A stretch of 64,000 nucleotides of DNA, from NCBI GenBank assembly GCA_017532155.1, contig JAFXJP010000049.1:1-64000 (forward strand). Reading direction: 5' to 3'. Below the pieces are notes generated by a model. It searched no databases and was not told the DNA's origin. It was given only the letters and a program-made list of their open reading frames with translations. This DNA comes from Clostridia bacterium. Lineage in GTDB: Bacteria > Bacillota > Clostridia > Christensenellales > Aristaeellaceae. Each line of letters begins with the position of its first letter. Position 1 is the stretch's first letter. The position numbers were made by a program, and so were the translations under genes. Positions 51,021 through 58,313 of this stretch are shown one piece after another.

Positions 51021-51849
51021 CCTCCCCGGCAGCCATCGCCATCAACGGCACAATCGCCGCGAACGAATGTTTTTTAAACATTCCCTCGGTCACGTCCTCC
51101 TCCAGCGGAAATTCGCCGGTATAGAACTGCCCGTTAAAGAATGCAACCAATTCATCGCCGGCCAGATACATGGCCACGCGATGCTTGGCGACACTGCAAA
51201 CCTCATCGAATTTTTCCAGCAGCGCCGCATCCGGACTGATCGCGCCCTCCGTCAGCGCATACCAGCCCTTTTCCTTTCCGCCGACGGGCGACAAGCGCAA
51301 GCCGTCCTTTTCATATTCCGCGCGCAGAGCCGCATGCTTGAAAGCAAATTTACCCAGCAAAAGCACCGGATTTTCCACAGGTTTATCCATCTTCGTGCGC
51401 ACATATACGCCGCTGGAATAGGTCGCCTGTTTCTTGTTGCTCTCCTGGCAGCCCATGGTCATTTCAGCAATTTCCACCGCAGCGCCGCGCAGATGACCCT
51501 TGACGCCATGCCAAAGCACAGGCTCTGTCAATTGCGAGGAGGAGGGCACCAGATGCGTGTTGCGCAGCCAGTCCGCCGTTTTTTTCTCTTCAGGCATATA
51601 TGCGCCATCCGCCACGCCCAGCGCGCGCAGCGTCTGCAGGCGGCAGCATTCCTCCTCAAATGCTTTTTTGCCCTTGCGCTTAAAGACCGCGCCGCCAATG
51701 AGCGCAGCCAAGCCAATCACCGCGCCCGGCAGCTGCCAGCCCGTCATAATCATCAGGATTGCCGCTAAATCCACCGCCGCAACAGCAATGGACGAATAAC
51801 GAATAGCTTTTCTTTTTCTGTTCAATGCCGCAATATTCACGCTGTTCAT
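51001..51849 (-). CDS. membrane protein of unknown function (DUF3137-like, tentative)
   Basis: A 282-residue protein with two membrane helices near the N-terminus (about 16-55) and a soluble remainder. RAEYEKDGLRLSPVG, GWYALTEGAISPDAALLEKF and MYLAGDELVAFFNGQFYTGEF resemble the pattern of DUF3137-type proteins, which is a weak match from memory. The last codons (TVLS and the stop TGA) lie inside the terminal palindrome of hairpin element B, so the C-terminus was probably altered by that element. Start 51849 is the first plausible ATG; GTG 51840 has a better-spaced AAAGG. Confidence 0.6.
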   Translation of the reverse strand: MNSVNIAALNRKRKAIRYSSIAVAAVDLAAILMIMTGWQLPGAVIGLAALIGGAVFKRKGKKAFEEECCRLQTLRALGVADGAYMPEEKKTADWLRNTHLVPSSSQLTEPVLWHGVKGHLRGAAVEIAEMTMGCQESNKKQATYSSGVYVRTKMDKPVENPVLLLGKFAFKHAALRAEYEKDGLRLSPVGGKEKGWYALTEGAISPDAALLEKFDEVCSVAKHRVAMYLAGDELVAFFNGQFYTGEFPLEEDVTEGMFKKHSFAAIVPLMAMAAGEGETVLS

Positions 51850-51988
51850 CCTTTGTCGATCATTTTCGTGACAGCCCGTCACATGCCCCATAGTATACAA
51901 CAACCGTCATTTTTAATCAAGTTGTGCAATTTCAGTAAATTTTTATCAATTTATATCAATTTATATATGTAGAAATCCTTGCTTTCTC

Positions 51989-52017
51989 TTGACAAACAGG
52001 ACAAATATCATTAAAAT
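51989..52017 (+). promoter_or_regulatory. promoter of the 52208-ppx operon
   Basis: TTGACA (51989-51994), 17-nt spacer, TAAAAT (52012-52017); predicted transcript start near 52023. Confidence 0.78.
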
Positions 52018-52020
52018 ATT

Positions 52021-52120
52021 GTCAGGTGAAAAGCATAGGCTGTTCATCTGACAACACAGAATACAGTGCCGCCACGTGGTGCCCCCACAGCACGTAGGCT
52101 TGGACTGTATTCTTTTTGTT
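52021..52120 (+). ncRNA. structured leader or small RNA with terminator, class unknown
   Basis: The transcript would begin with hairpin TTGTCAGGTGAA/TTCATCTGACAA (52019-52054, 12-nt loop), followed by a larger hairpin closed by GAATACAGT/ACTGTATTC (52059-52112) with GC-rich interior (CCGCCACGTGGTG.. CACGTAGGC) and a TTTTTGTTTT tract. It either ends as an RNA of about 100 nt or acts as an attenuator for the genes 90 nt downstream. It does not match a riboswitch class I know. Confidence 0.55.
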
Positions 52121-52207
52121 TTCAGATGTTTGTTTTTATACAATTTGATTCGTCTACTGCTTTATGGCAGTTGGTGATACATAAAAAAATTTAGGGAGGT
52201 ACCCCAA

Positions 52208-52795
52208 ATGGCTGGTAAGATTATCCCCCGCTGGGAATGGCGCACTTTCGGTGACAACTTCGGCGTAAGCGAAGAGAAGATCAAGTCCTACGAAATGGGC
52301 AACTTCAAGAAGAGCAGCGAAAAGTACATCCTGTCCCGCAACAGCAACGAAAACTGCAAGGTTCGCGACGAACTGATGGACATCAAGTCCCTGCAGCAGG
52401 TCAACGACGACAAGCTCGAGCAGTGGTATCCCACGCTGAAGGAAGGCTTCCCGCTGAGCCAGGAAACCATCACCAAGCTGTGCACTGAGTTCTTCAAGGT
52501 TGAAGTGCCCGCGATGGATAAGGAAGCTTATGACTTCGAAGCCTACATCGAACTGTGCAAGACCGTGAAGGATCTGGTCGTTGTGGACGTTTACAAGGAG
52601 CGCTCCATCTACGTGATCAACGAAGCCATCGTTGAGATCGCTGAGACCAAGTTCAACGGCGTTCCCATGCGCACCATCTGCGTGGAGCATGCTGATCCCG
52701 AAAACGTAATCAACGTTGTTCGTATGCTGGGCGCCGATCATTTCGAAAACATCAACTACATCCAGGCGATGAAGAAGGCCGTTGGCATTCTGTAA
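52208..52795 (+). CDS. protein of unknown function upstream of exopolyphosphatase
   Basis: A 195-residue, acidic, soluble protein starting MAGKIIPRWEWRTFGDNFG. The first strand (IPRWEWRTFG) recalls the EhExK-like start of CYTH/triphosphate-tunnel proteins, and RDELMDIKSL with alternating charged residues (KVRDELMDIK, DLVVVDVYKERSIY) would suit such a barrel, but I cannot confirm it. It is cotranscribed with ppx (25-nt gap), which supports a polyphosphate link. SD GGGAGG lies eight nt before the ATG. Codon bias suggests good expression. Confidence 0.7.
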   Translation: MAGKIIPRWEWRTFGDNFGVSEEKIKSYEMGNFKKSSEKYILSRNSNENCKVRDELMDIKSLQQVNDDKLEQWYPTLKEGFPLSQETITKLCTEFFKVEVPAMDKEAYDFEAYIELCKTVKDLVVVDVYKERSIYVINEAIVEIAETKFNGVPMRTICVEHADPENVINVVRMLGADHFENINYIQAMKKAVGIL

Positions 52796-52820
52796 TCTGA
52801 GCGGAGAGGAAGCAAAAACA

Positions 52821-53738
52821 ATGAAACGTGTAGCGATCATTGATATCGGCACCAACTCCATCAAATTCTTCGTGGGCGAACGCAATGAAGACGGCACCAT
52901 CCAGACTATCATCGACAAGAATGATATCGCTCAGCTGGGCGAAGGTCTGCGTGAAACCGGCCTGATCAACCCCGAAGCCCTCGAGCGCAATGCCCAGTCC
53001 GTAGCCGCTTTCGCCAAGGAAGCGCTTGAAAACGGCGCTGAGAAGATCGTCAGCGTGGGCACCATGGCGCTGCGTACCGCCAAGAACAGCGCGGACTTCG
53101 TTGCCCGCGTGAAGGAACTGTGCGGCGTTGAAGTGCAGATCATCCCCGGCGAAGAAGAAGCCCGCCTGTCCTACCTGGCGGTGCTCTCCGGCCTGCCCCT
53201 GGAAGAAGGCGGCGAGCTGGTGATCTTCGATACCGGCGGCGGCTCCACCGAATTCATCTTCGGCGAAGGCACCACGCTTAAGAATCGCTTCTCCGTCAAC
53301 CTGGGCGCGCTGATCATCACCGAGAACTTCTTCGCGGACGATCCCGTGAAGGAAGGCTCTGTGGATGCCGCCGTCGCCTATATCGACGAAGAATTTGCCA
53401 AGGCTGGCGTCGTTGGCAAGCCCATCCAGGTAGTCGGCATGGGCGGCACCGTCACCAGCATGGGCGCTGTGAAGCACAAGATGGTCAAGTACAACCCCGA
53501 TATCATTCAGGGTTCTACCCTCACCAAGGAAGATGTGCAGGAGCAGGTGGATACCTACGCCGCCCGCACCGTCGAACAGCGCCGTGAGCTGCCGGGCCTG
53601 CAGCCCAAGCGTGCCGGTACCATCCTGGCCGGCGCCTGCATCCTCAAGGATATCCTCGCCCGTCTGGATGCGCCTCAGCTCACCATCAGCGACCGCGGCC
53701 TGCGTCACGGCCTGGCCTTCGATCTGCTGAACAAGTAA
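52821..53738 (+). CDS. ppx: exopolyphosphatase / pppGpp phosphatase (Ppx/GppA)
   Basis: A 305-residue protein of the ASKHA fold. VAIIDIGTNSIKFFVGE at the start is the phosphate-1 motif, FDTGGGSTEFIFG near residue 138 is phosphate-2, and VVGMGGTVTSMGA later completes the site; IIPGEEEARLSYL has the catalytic Glu. It is the short form (domains I-II only), which releases phosphate from polyphosphate or hydrolyses pppGpp. Start 52821 follows SD GGAGAGGAAG; an upstream in-frame codon would overlap the preceding gene. Confidence 0.93.
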   Translation: MKRVAIIDIGTNSIKFFVGERNEDGTIQTIIDKNDIAQLGEGLRETGLINPEALERNAQSVAAFAKEALENGAEKIVSVGTMALRTAKNSADFVARVKELCGVEVQIIPGEEEARLSYLAVLSGLPLEEGGELVIFDTGGGSTEFIFGEGTTLKNRFSVNLGALIITENFFADDPVKEGSVDAAVAYIDEEFAKAGVVGKPIQVVGMGGTVTSMGAVKHKMVKYNPDIIQGSTLTKEDVQEQVDTYAARTVEQRRELPGLQPKRAGTILAGACILKDILARLDAPQLTISDRGLRHGLAFDLLNK

Positions 53739-53750
53739 TTTTCGTTCCTT

Positions 53751-53779
53751 ATGACAGCTGCATGAATGCTGTCTAAAAT
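53751..53779 (+). promoter_or_regulatory. promoter of tctCBA with overlapping inverted repeat
   Basis: ATGACA (53751-53756), 17-nt spacer, TAAAAT (53774-53779). GACAGC-N9-GCTGTC (53753-53773) spans the spacer, a typical place for a repressor operator. Confidence 0.65.
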
Positions 53780-53800
53780 ATATTAAGGAGGAAACACACT

Positions 53801-54778
53801 ATGAAGAAGCTGTCCCTGATTCTGGTGCTCGTTCTGCTGTGCGGCATGATGTCTGTTGCCAACGCCGAATGGAAACCCGAAGCTCCCATCACCATCATGA
53901 ACTACGTTAAGTCCGGCGGCGGCATGGATATCGCCACCCGTAAGTTCTCCGAAGTCGCGGCCAAGTACACCGATGCTACCCTGGTCGTTGACAACAAGCC
54001 CGGCTCCGGCGGCCTGATCGCGGCTGACTACGTTCTGTCCCAGCCCGCTGACGGCTACACCGTGTTCGCCACCACCGTTTCCTATGTTGACTCCATCCTG
54101 GCCTATGAAGAAGATGTTGATACCTACATCTGGGGCTTCGAGTGGATCGACAACATCATGGCTGACCCCTATGCCATCATGATCGAAAAGAACAGCACCG
54201 TGACCCTGAATGACCTGATCGCTGATAAGGACGGCCAGATCTGGTGCGGCCCCTCTGCCGGCGGCGCCAAGCACATTGCTGCTCTGCAGTTCTGGGGCGC
54301 TCTGGGCATCGAAGGCGCTACCTTCGTTCCCTATGAATCCGGCCCCGAAGCTCTGATGGCCGTTATCCAGGGCCAGGGCGTTGCCACCGTTGGTAACCCC
54401 GGCGACGTGGAAGGCCGCGATCTGAAGCATCTGGTTATCGCCACCAAGGAAAAGCTGGCCACCTATCCCGATGCTGCCAACTTTGCTGACCTGGGCTATC
54501 CCGAACTGGACAACCTGTCCATGTGGCGCGGCTACGCCGTGAAGAAGGGCACCCCCGCTGAGTTCATCACCTGGTGGCAGGATCTGTGCCAGAAGGTGAC
54601 CGAGGATCAGGAGTGGATCGACTTCTTCGCCGCCAAGTCCATCGTCGTTTCCAATGAAATGACCGAAGACTTCACCGCCCGCGTTAAGGACGACATGCTG
54701 GCTCACGTGAAGATCATGCTCGACAGCGAACTGGTTACCGCTGAATACGTTACCGCCGTTGAAGAAGCTTGCAAGTAA
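53801..54778 (+). CDS. tctC: tripartite tricarboxylate transporter, substrate-binding protein (TctC)
   Basis: A 325-residue extracytoplasmic receptor. The signal peptide ends SVANA (type I cleavage, no lipobox). The mature part has the TctC pattern: ITIMNYVKSGGGMDIATR, VVDNKPGSGGLIAADYV and the pyrrolidine-like loop CGPSAGGAKHIAA, which contact the carboxylates of citrate-like ligands. The ligand cannot be named. First gene of tctCBA, with its own promoter; a 15-bp hairpin separates it from tctB. Strong codon bias agrees with high expression of a receptor. Confidence 0.92.
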   Translation: MKKLSLILVLVLLCGMMSVANAEWKPEAPITIMNYVKSGGGMDIATRKFSEVAAKYTDATLVVDNKPGSGGLIAADYVLSQPADGYTVFATTVSYVDSILAYEEDVDTYIWGFEWIDNIMADPYAIMIEKNSTVTLNDLIADKDGQIWCGPSAGGAKHIAALQFWGALGIEGATFVPYESGPEALMAVIQGQGVATVGNPGDVEGRDLKHLVIATKEKLATYPDAANFADLGYPELDNLSMWRGYAVKKGTPAEFITWWQDLCQKVTEDQEWIDFFAAKSIVVSNEMTEDFTARVKDDMLAHVKIMLDSELVTAEYVTAVEEACK

Positions 54779-54802
54779 TTTGCATTGGAGCCTCTAATGT
54801 GA

Positions 54803-54835
54803 GGGAAACCCTTCTTATAATAAGAAGGGTTTCCC
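54803..54835 (+). other. intercistronic hairpin between tctC and tctB
   Basis: GGGAAACCCTTCTTA-TAA-TAAGAAGGGTTTCCC: a perfect 15-bp stem with a 3-nt loop, then TTCTATC. Without a real T-run it is more likely a 3'-end stabiliser or partial terminator. Confidence 0.65.
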
Positions 54836-54875
54836 TTCTATCATACTATTCCAAGGAGAGGAGTGTCATCTCCCC

Positions 54876-55451
54876 GTGATGCAAACAATCGGTCAATTCC
54901 TCACGGATCTCAATCCCGCTTTCCTTCTGCTGGGATTTGCTGCTATCATGATTGTTTTCTTCTTCCTGTTCGGTCTGAACAAGAAGCTGAAGGCCTACCG
55001 CGGACAGATGATGGTCATTACCGGCCTTTGCCTGTTCTTCCTGCTGTTCTTCCTGATGACCTTTGCCTTCAAGGTTCGCAAGGCGCAGATGATCCACACC
55101 ACCGCTGCCACCGTGCCGCGCGCCTGGATCTTCCTGATGATCCCTGTGGCGATCATGGTTATCACCTCCATCCTCAACGGCAAGAGCGGCACCGACGAGC
55201 CCTTTGGCCGTTGGCAGCTGACGCTGGGCATTGCCCTGGCCGCCTTTGTCAGCGTATTCCTGTTCGAATACATCGGCTATTACCTTTCCAGCGCGCTGCT
55301 GCTCGTCCTGATGATGTTCCTGCTGCGCGAGCGCAAGGTCGCCGTTCTGGTGGGCGTGCCCGTTGGCTGGGTGCTGTTCACCTATTTCGTGTTTGCTAAG
55401 CTGCTGTACATCACACTGCCTATCGGCAGTCTGTGGACCGGCCTGTTCTAA
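54876..55451 (+). CDS. tctB: tripartite tricarboxylate transporter, small membrane subunit (TctB)
   Basis: A 191-residue protein with four membrane helices (about 16-34, 46-66, 82-100, 118-165), typical of TctB. It sits in the membrane with TctA. The start is GTG 54876 or the adjacent ATG 54879; SD AAGGAGAGGAG is 12-15 nt upstream, an unusually long spacing, and GGAGA could pair with TCTCC just before the start, so initiation may be modulated. 18 nt separate it from tctA. Confidence 0.87.
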   Translation: MMQTIGQFLTDLNPAFLLLGFAAIMIVFFFLFGLNKKLKAYRGQMMVITGLCLFFLLFFLMTFAFKVRKAQMIHTTAATVPRAWIFLMIPVAIMVITSILNGKSGTDEPFGRWQLTLGIALAAFVSVFLFEYIGYYLSSALLLVLMMFLLRERKVAVLVGVPVGWVLFTYFVFAKLLYITLPIGSLWTGLF

Positions 55452-55469
55452 GAAAGGAGGAAACGCATC

Positions 55470-56990
55470 GTGCTTGAAATCTTGGGCTATCTGGGTCAGG
55501 GCTTTCTGAACCTGATTGACGTCACGTCCATCCTGCTGGTTATGCTGGGCGTAGCCATCGGTATCGTCGGCGGCGCGATCCCCGGCATTTCTCCTTCCAT
55601 GGCCGTGGCGCTGCTGCTCCCCGTTACCTATTCTCTCACCCCCGTGCAGGGCATCATCCTGCTGATGGGTATCTACACCGGCGCCAACTACGGCGGCGCT
55701 ATCACCGCTATCGCTATCAACACTCCCGGTACCCCCTCCTCCGCAGTTACCTCCTTTGACGGTTATCCGCTGTGCCAGCAGGGCCGCACCGGTGAGGCCA
55801 TGGGTATCGCCCTGTGGGCCAGCGTGGCCGGCGGTATCATCTCCACCATTATCCTGATCTTCTTCTCCATCCCGCTGTCCAAGCTGGCGCTGAAGTTCTG
55901 GCCTTCTGAATACTTTGCGCTGTGCTTCATGGGTCTGACCACCGTTGCCACCCTCGGCGGCAAGCAGTGGCAGAAGGCGCTGGCCGCGGTTCTCCTCGGC
56001 CTGCTGATCAACACCATGGGTGTTGACCCCATCTACGGCATCCGCCGCTTCACCTTCGGCGTCACCGCTCTGTACGACGGCATCCCCATGGTGCCCGTGC
56101 TCATCGGTCTGTTCGCTCTGGGCGAAGTGTTCAGCAACCTGGAAAAGTTCAACGGCGAAGGCGAAAAGGGCAAGGCCGTCGATTACAAGTGGCCTCCCTT
56201 CTCCATGCACTGGAAGCTGAAGTGGTCCTACATCCGCGCTTCCGTCATCGGCTGCGTGATCGGTATCTTCCCCGGCGCCGGCGGCACCATTGCTTCTTTT
56301 ATTTCCTATGACGTAGAGAAGCGTCTGTCGAAGCATCCCGAAGAGTTCGGCCACGGCGCGCTGGCCGGCGTATCTGCCGGTGAAGCGGCAGATAACGGCT
56401 CCATCGGCGGCGCCATGGTGCCCCTGCTGAGCCTTGGCATCCCCGGTTCCGCCACCGCTGCCGTGCTGATCGGCGCGCTGCAGATCCACGATATCACCCC
56501 CGGCCCCGAACTGTTCACCAAGCAGCCTGACCTGGTATACACCCTGTTCGCCTCCATGTTCTTCGCCAATGCCATGATGGCCTTCATCGGCGTGATCGGT
56601 ACCAAGGGCTTTGCCCGCTTGACCAACTCCCTGCCCAAGCGTATCCTCTACCCCATGATCGTGGCGTTCTCCATCCTCGGCTCCTACGCCGTGGAGCGCT
56701 CCGTCGTTCATGTCATCCTGTGCCTGGCCTTCGGTCTGCTTGGCTGGCTGATGAAGAAGTACAAGTACCCCGCCTCTCCCGTTGTGCTGGGCGTGGTACT
56801 GGGCAAGCTGATGGAAAACAACTTCAGCCGCGCGCTGATGGTCAGCGGCTGGTCGAGCTTCTATACTCGCCCCTTCACCATCATTCTGTTCATCATCTCC
56901 ATTGCTGCCATCGTCATGCCGATGATCTCTGACCACCGCAAGAAGAAGGCTGGCACGCTGTCTGCTGACGCGGAGGAAGATGTAGATTAA
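55470..56990 (+). CDS. tctA: tripartite tricarboxylate transporter, large membrane subunit (TctA)
   Basis: A 506-residue permease with about twelve helices. Family signatures include GIVGGAIPGISPSMAVALLLP near residues 32-52, GIYTGANYGGAITAIAINTPG, and the repeat FPGAGGTIASFISYDVEKR near 270-288, with GIPGSATAAVLIGAL. It carries carboxylates in with H+ or Na+. Start is GTG 55470, with SD AAAGGAGG. Hairpin element C begins directly after the stop codon. Confidence 0.95.
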   Translation: MLEILGYLGQGFLNLIDVTSILLVMLGVAIGIVGGAIPGISPSMAVALLLPVTYSLTPVQGIILLMGIYTGANYGGAITAIAINTPGTPSSAVTSFDGYPLCQQGRTGEAMGIALWASVAGGIISTIILIFFSIPLSKLALKFWPSEYFALCFMGLTTVATLGGKQWQKALAAVLLGLLINTMGVDPIYGIRRFTFGVTALYDGIPMVPVLIGLFALGEVFSNLEKFNGEGEKGKAVDYKWPPFSMHWKLKWSYIRASVIGCVIGIFPGAGGTIASFISYDVEKRLSKHPEEFGHGALAGVSAGEAADNGSIGGAMVPLLSLGIPGSATAAVLIGALQIHDITPGPELFTKQPDLVYTLFASMFFANAMMAFIGVIGTKGFARLTNSLPKRILYPMIVAFSILGSYAVERSVVHVILCLAFGLLGWLMKKYKYPASPVVLGVVLGKLMENNFSRALMVSGWSSFYTRPFTIILFIISIAAIVMPMISDHRKKKAGTLSADAEEDVD

Positions 56991-56991
56991 T

Positions 56992-57476
56992 GGGGTACGT
57001 TCGAGAGGCGGCTTTTGAAGGCAAAAGCCCCTCTCGAGCTCTCCCGAAAACCTGCGTTTGTCGACGTGAGCGTCGCGGCAGGCAATACGAAAAAGGGTCT
57101 GAAATCCGAATGAACGAGCAAGCTCGCCCCTCGGATTCAGGCCCTTTTTCTTGCCCGTTTCACGGGCGCGATCACGCAAAGCGTGATCGGCCTGCCGCTT
57201 GGTTGTGTGGTTGCGCCTGCGGGGGAACGCCGTTTCGCTTCGGCAAAATGGCGGAACTGACGCACCCCGCACCAAAGCGACAGTCCGCAGGGCAATGCCC
57301 TGCGTGTTTGCGAAGCAAACTAAAAAAGACGGAGAAGATCATGGGATCGAGCTTGCTCGAATCCCAGAGATTCCCCGTCTTTTTCAATCAACTGCCGCGA
57401 CAATAACGCAGCCAACTTCCAACACAAACGCAGGTTCTTTGGTACTTTCTTGACGCAAGAAAGTACCGTCCTCCCC
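56992..57476. repeat. multi-hairpin element, copy C
   Basis: About 485 bp between convergent genes. Stems: TCGAGAGG..GCTTTTG/CAAAAGC..CCTCTCGA; closing CGGCAGGC/GCCTGCCG around AAAAAGGGTCTGAA../..TTCAGGCCCTTTTT, GCCCGT/ACGGGC and CGATCACGC/GCGTGATCG; GTTTCG region; closing stem around CCGCAGGGC/GCCCTGCG, GTTTGC/GCAAAC and AAAAAGACGGAG../..CCCCGTCTTTTT; final GGTACTTTCTTG/CAAGAAAGTACC. The same slots as A and B, but several stems have quite different sequence. It lacks the CGTTTTTT/AAAAAACG hairpin. Confidence 0.9.
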
Positions 57477-57487
57477 TCGTTCCCCGC

Positions 57488-58288
57488 TTACAGCGGCAAG
57501 CCGGGCAGCACCGCAGTCGTTCTCACCTTCTGCGCACCAGCCGCACGCATCAGGCCCATCTGCGCCGCATTGCGGGAGAACGCACGAGTAGAAATCTGCT
57601 GCACACCGCGCTCACGCAAAATATCGCAAGCCGCGCCCATAATCGCCTTGGCAAACCCCTGACGGCGGTAGTCCGCACGCACATACAGGCCCACCAGCGT
57701 CGCCTCCGGGCCGCGGCCCGTGAACAGCGCCTCGCACACGGGATTGTTACCGCGATAATAGCCAATGGCCACGAAATGCTCCATCTCCATGCAGCGCGCC
57801 AGGAAAGCGCCGTCAATAGGCGCAATGCGATAGGCATTGAAGCGATCCAGGAAGGCCTGGGTTTCCTGCGGCGTGCGGAATTGCACTTCGCCAAACGTAC
57901 AGCTCACCGGCGCACGCGCAGGCCAATTGGGCAGCGGGAAACGATACAGATCCTCCGTATCATCCATCTTAAAGCCCGCCTTGGTGTAAAAATTGGTCAT
58001 ATCCCAATCTTCCGGGTTCAGCTGCGCATACAGTCTGCCCTTCACCTTGGGCATCTGCGCGCGCAATTGCTCCGCCCGCGCCAGCAGCGCGCCCAGCAAA
58101 AGATTTCTGCCGGCCGGCTGCGCATCAATCTGCATATAAACGTGCAGCGGCGCCTCAGGGTACATCTCTCCCTGCATAAACATCGTCACATATCCCATGC
58201 CCATTTCTACCATGCGATCATTGGTGACGAAAATACAATCCTCCGGCGGGATGCCCTGATAAGGCGCAATCGGATGTGTCAAATGCAT
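57488..58288 (-). CDS. GNAT family N-acetyltransferase, tandem-domain type
   Basis: A 266-residue protein with two GNAT-like halves. The C-terminal half (about 140-260) has the acetyl-CoA motif LVGLYVRADYRRQGFAKAIM (R/Q-x-x-G-x-A at residues near 205) and is probably active; the N-terminal half (about 20-125, with YMQIDAQPAGRNLLLGALL) lacks a clear motif. Substrate unknown. Last gene of a minus operon with the GMP-synthase homologue (25-nt gap). It ends next to hairpin element C. Confidence 0.85.
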   Translation of the reverse strand: MHLTHPIAPYQGIPPEDCIFVTNDRMVEMGMGYVTMFMQGEMYPEAPLHVYMQIDAQPAGRNLLLGALLARAEQLRAQMPKVKGRLYAQLNPEDWDMTNFYTKAGFKMDDTEDLYRFPLPNWPARAPVSCTFGEVQFRTPQETQAFLDRFNAYRIAPIDGAFLARCMEMEHFVAIGYYRGNNPVCEALFTGRGPEATLVGLYVRADYRRQGFAKAIMGAACDILRERGVQQISTRAFSRNAAQMGLMRAAGAQKVRTTAVLPGLPL

Positions 58289-58313
58289 GCGTATTCCTCA
58301 GTTCGCTTAAAAA

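Noticed and set aside
52021..52120. Guanidine-II or ZTP riboswitch
   Set aside because: ACGT occurs twice and CCGCC once, but the guanidine-II ACGR tetraloop pair and the ZTP core order are not met.
54846..57275. 809-codon minus-strand open frame over tctB-tctA and element C
   Set aside because: Antisense shadow of well-recognised tct genes; low-complexity, His/Gly/Gln-rich, no SD.
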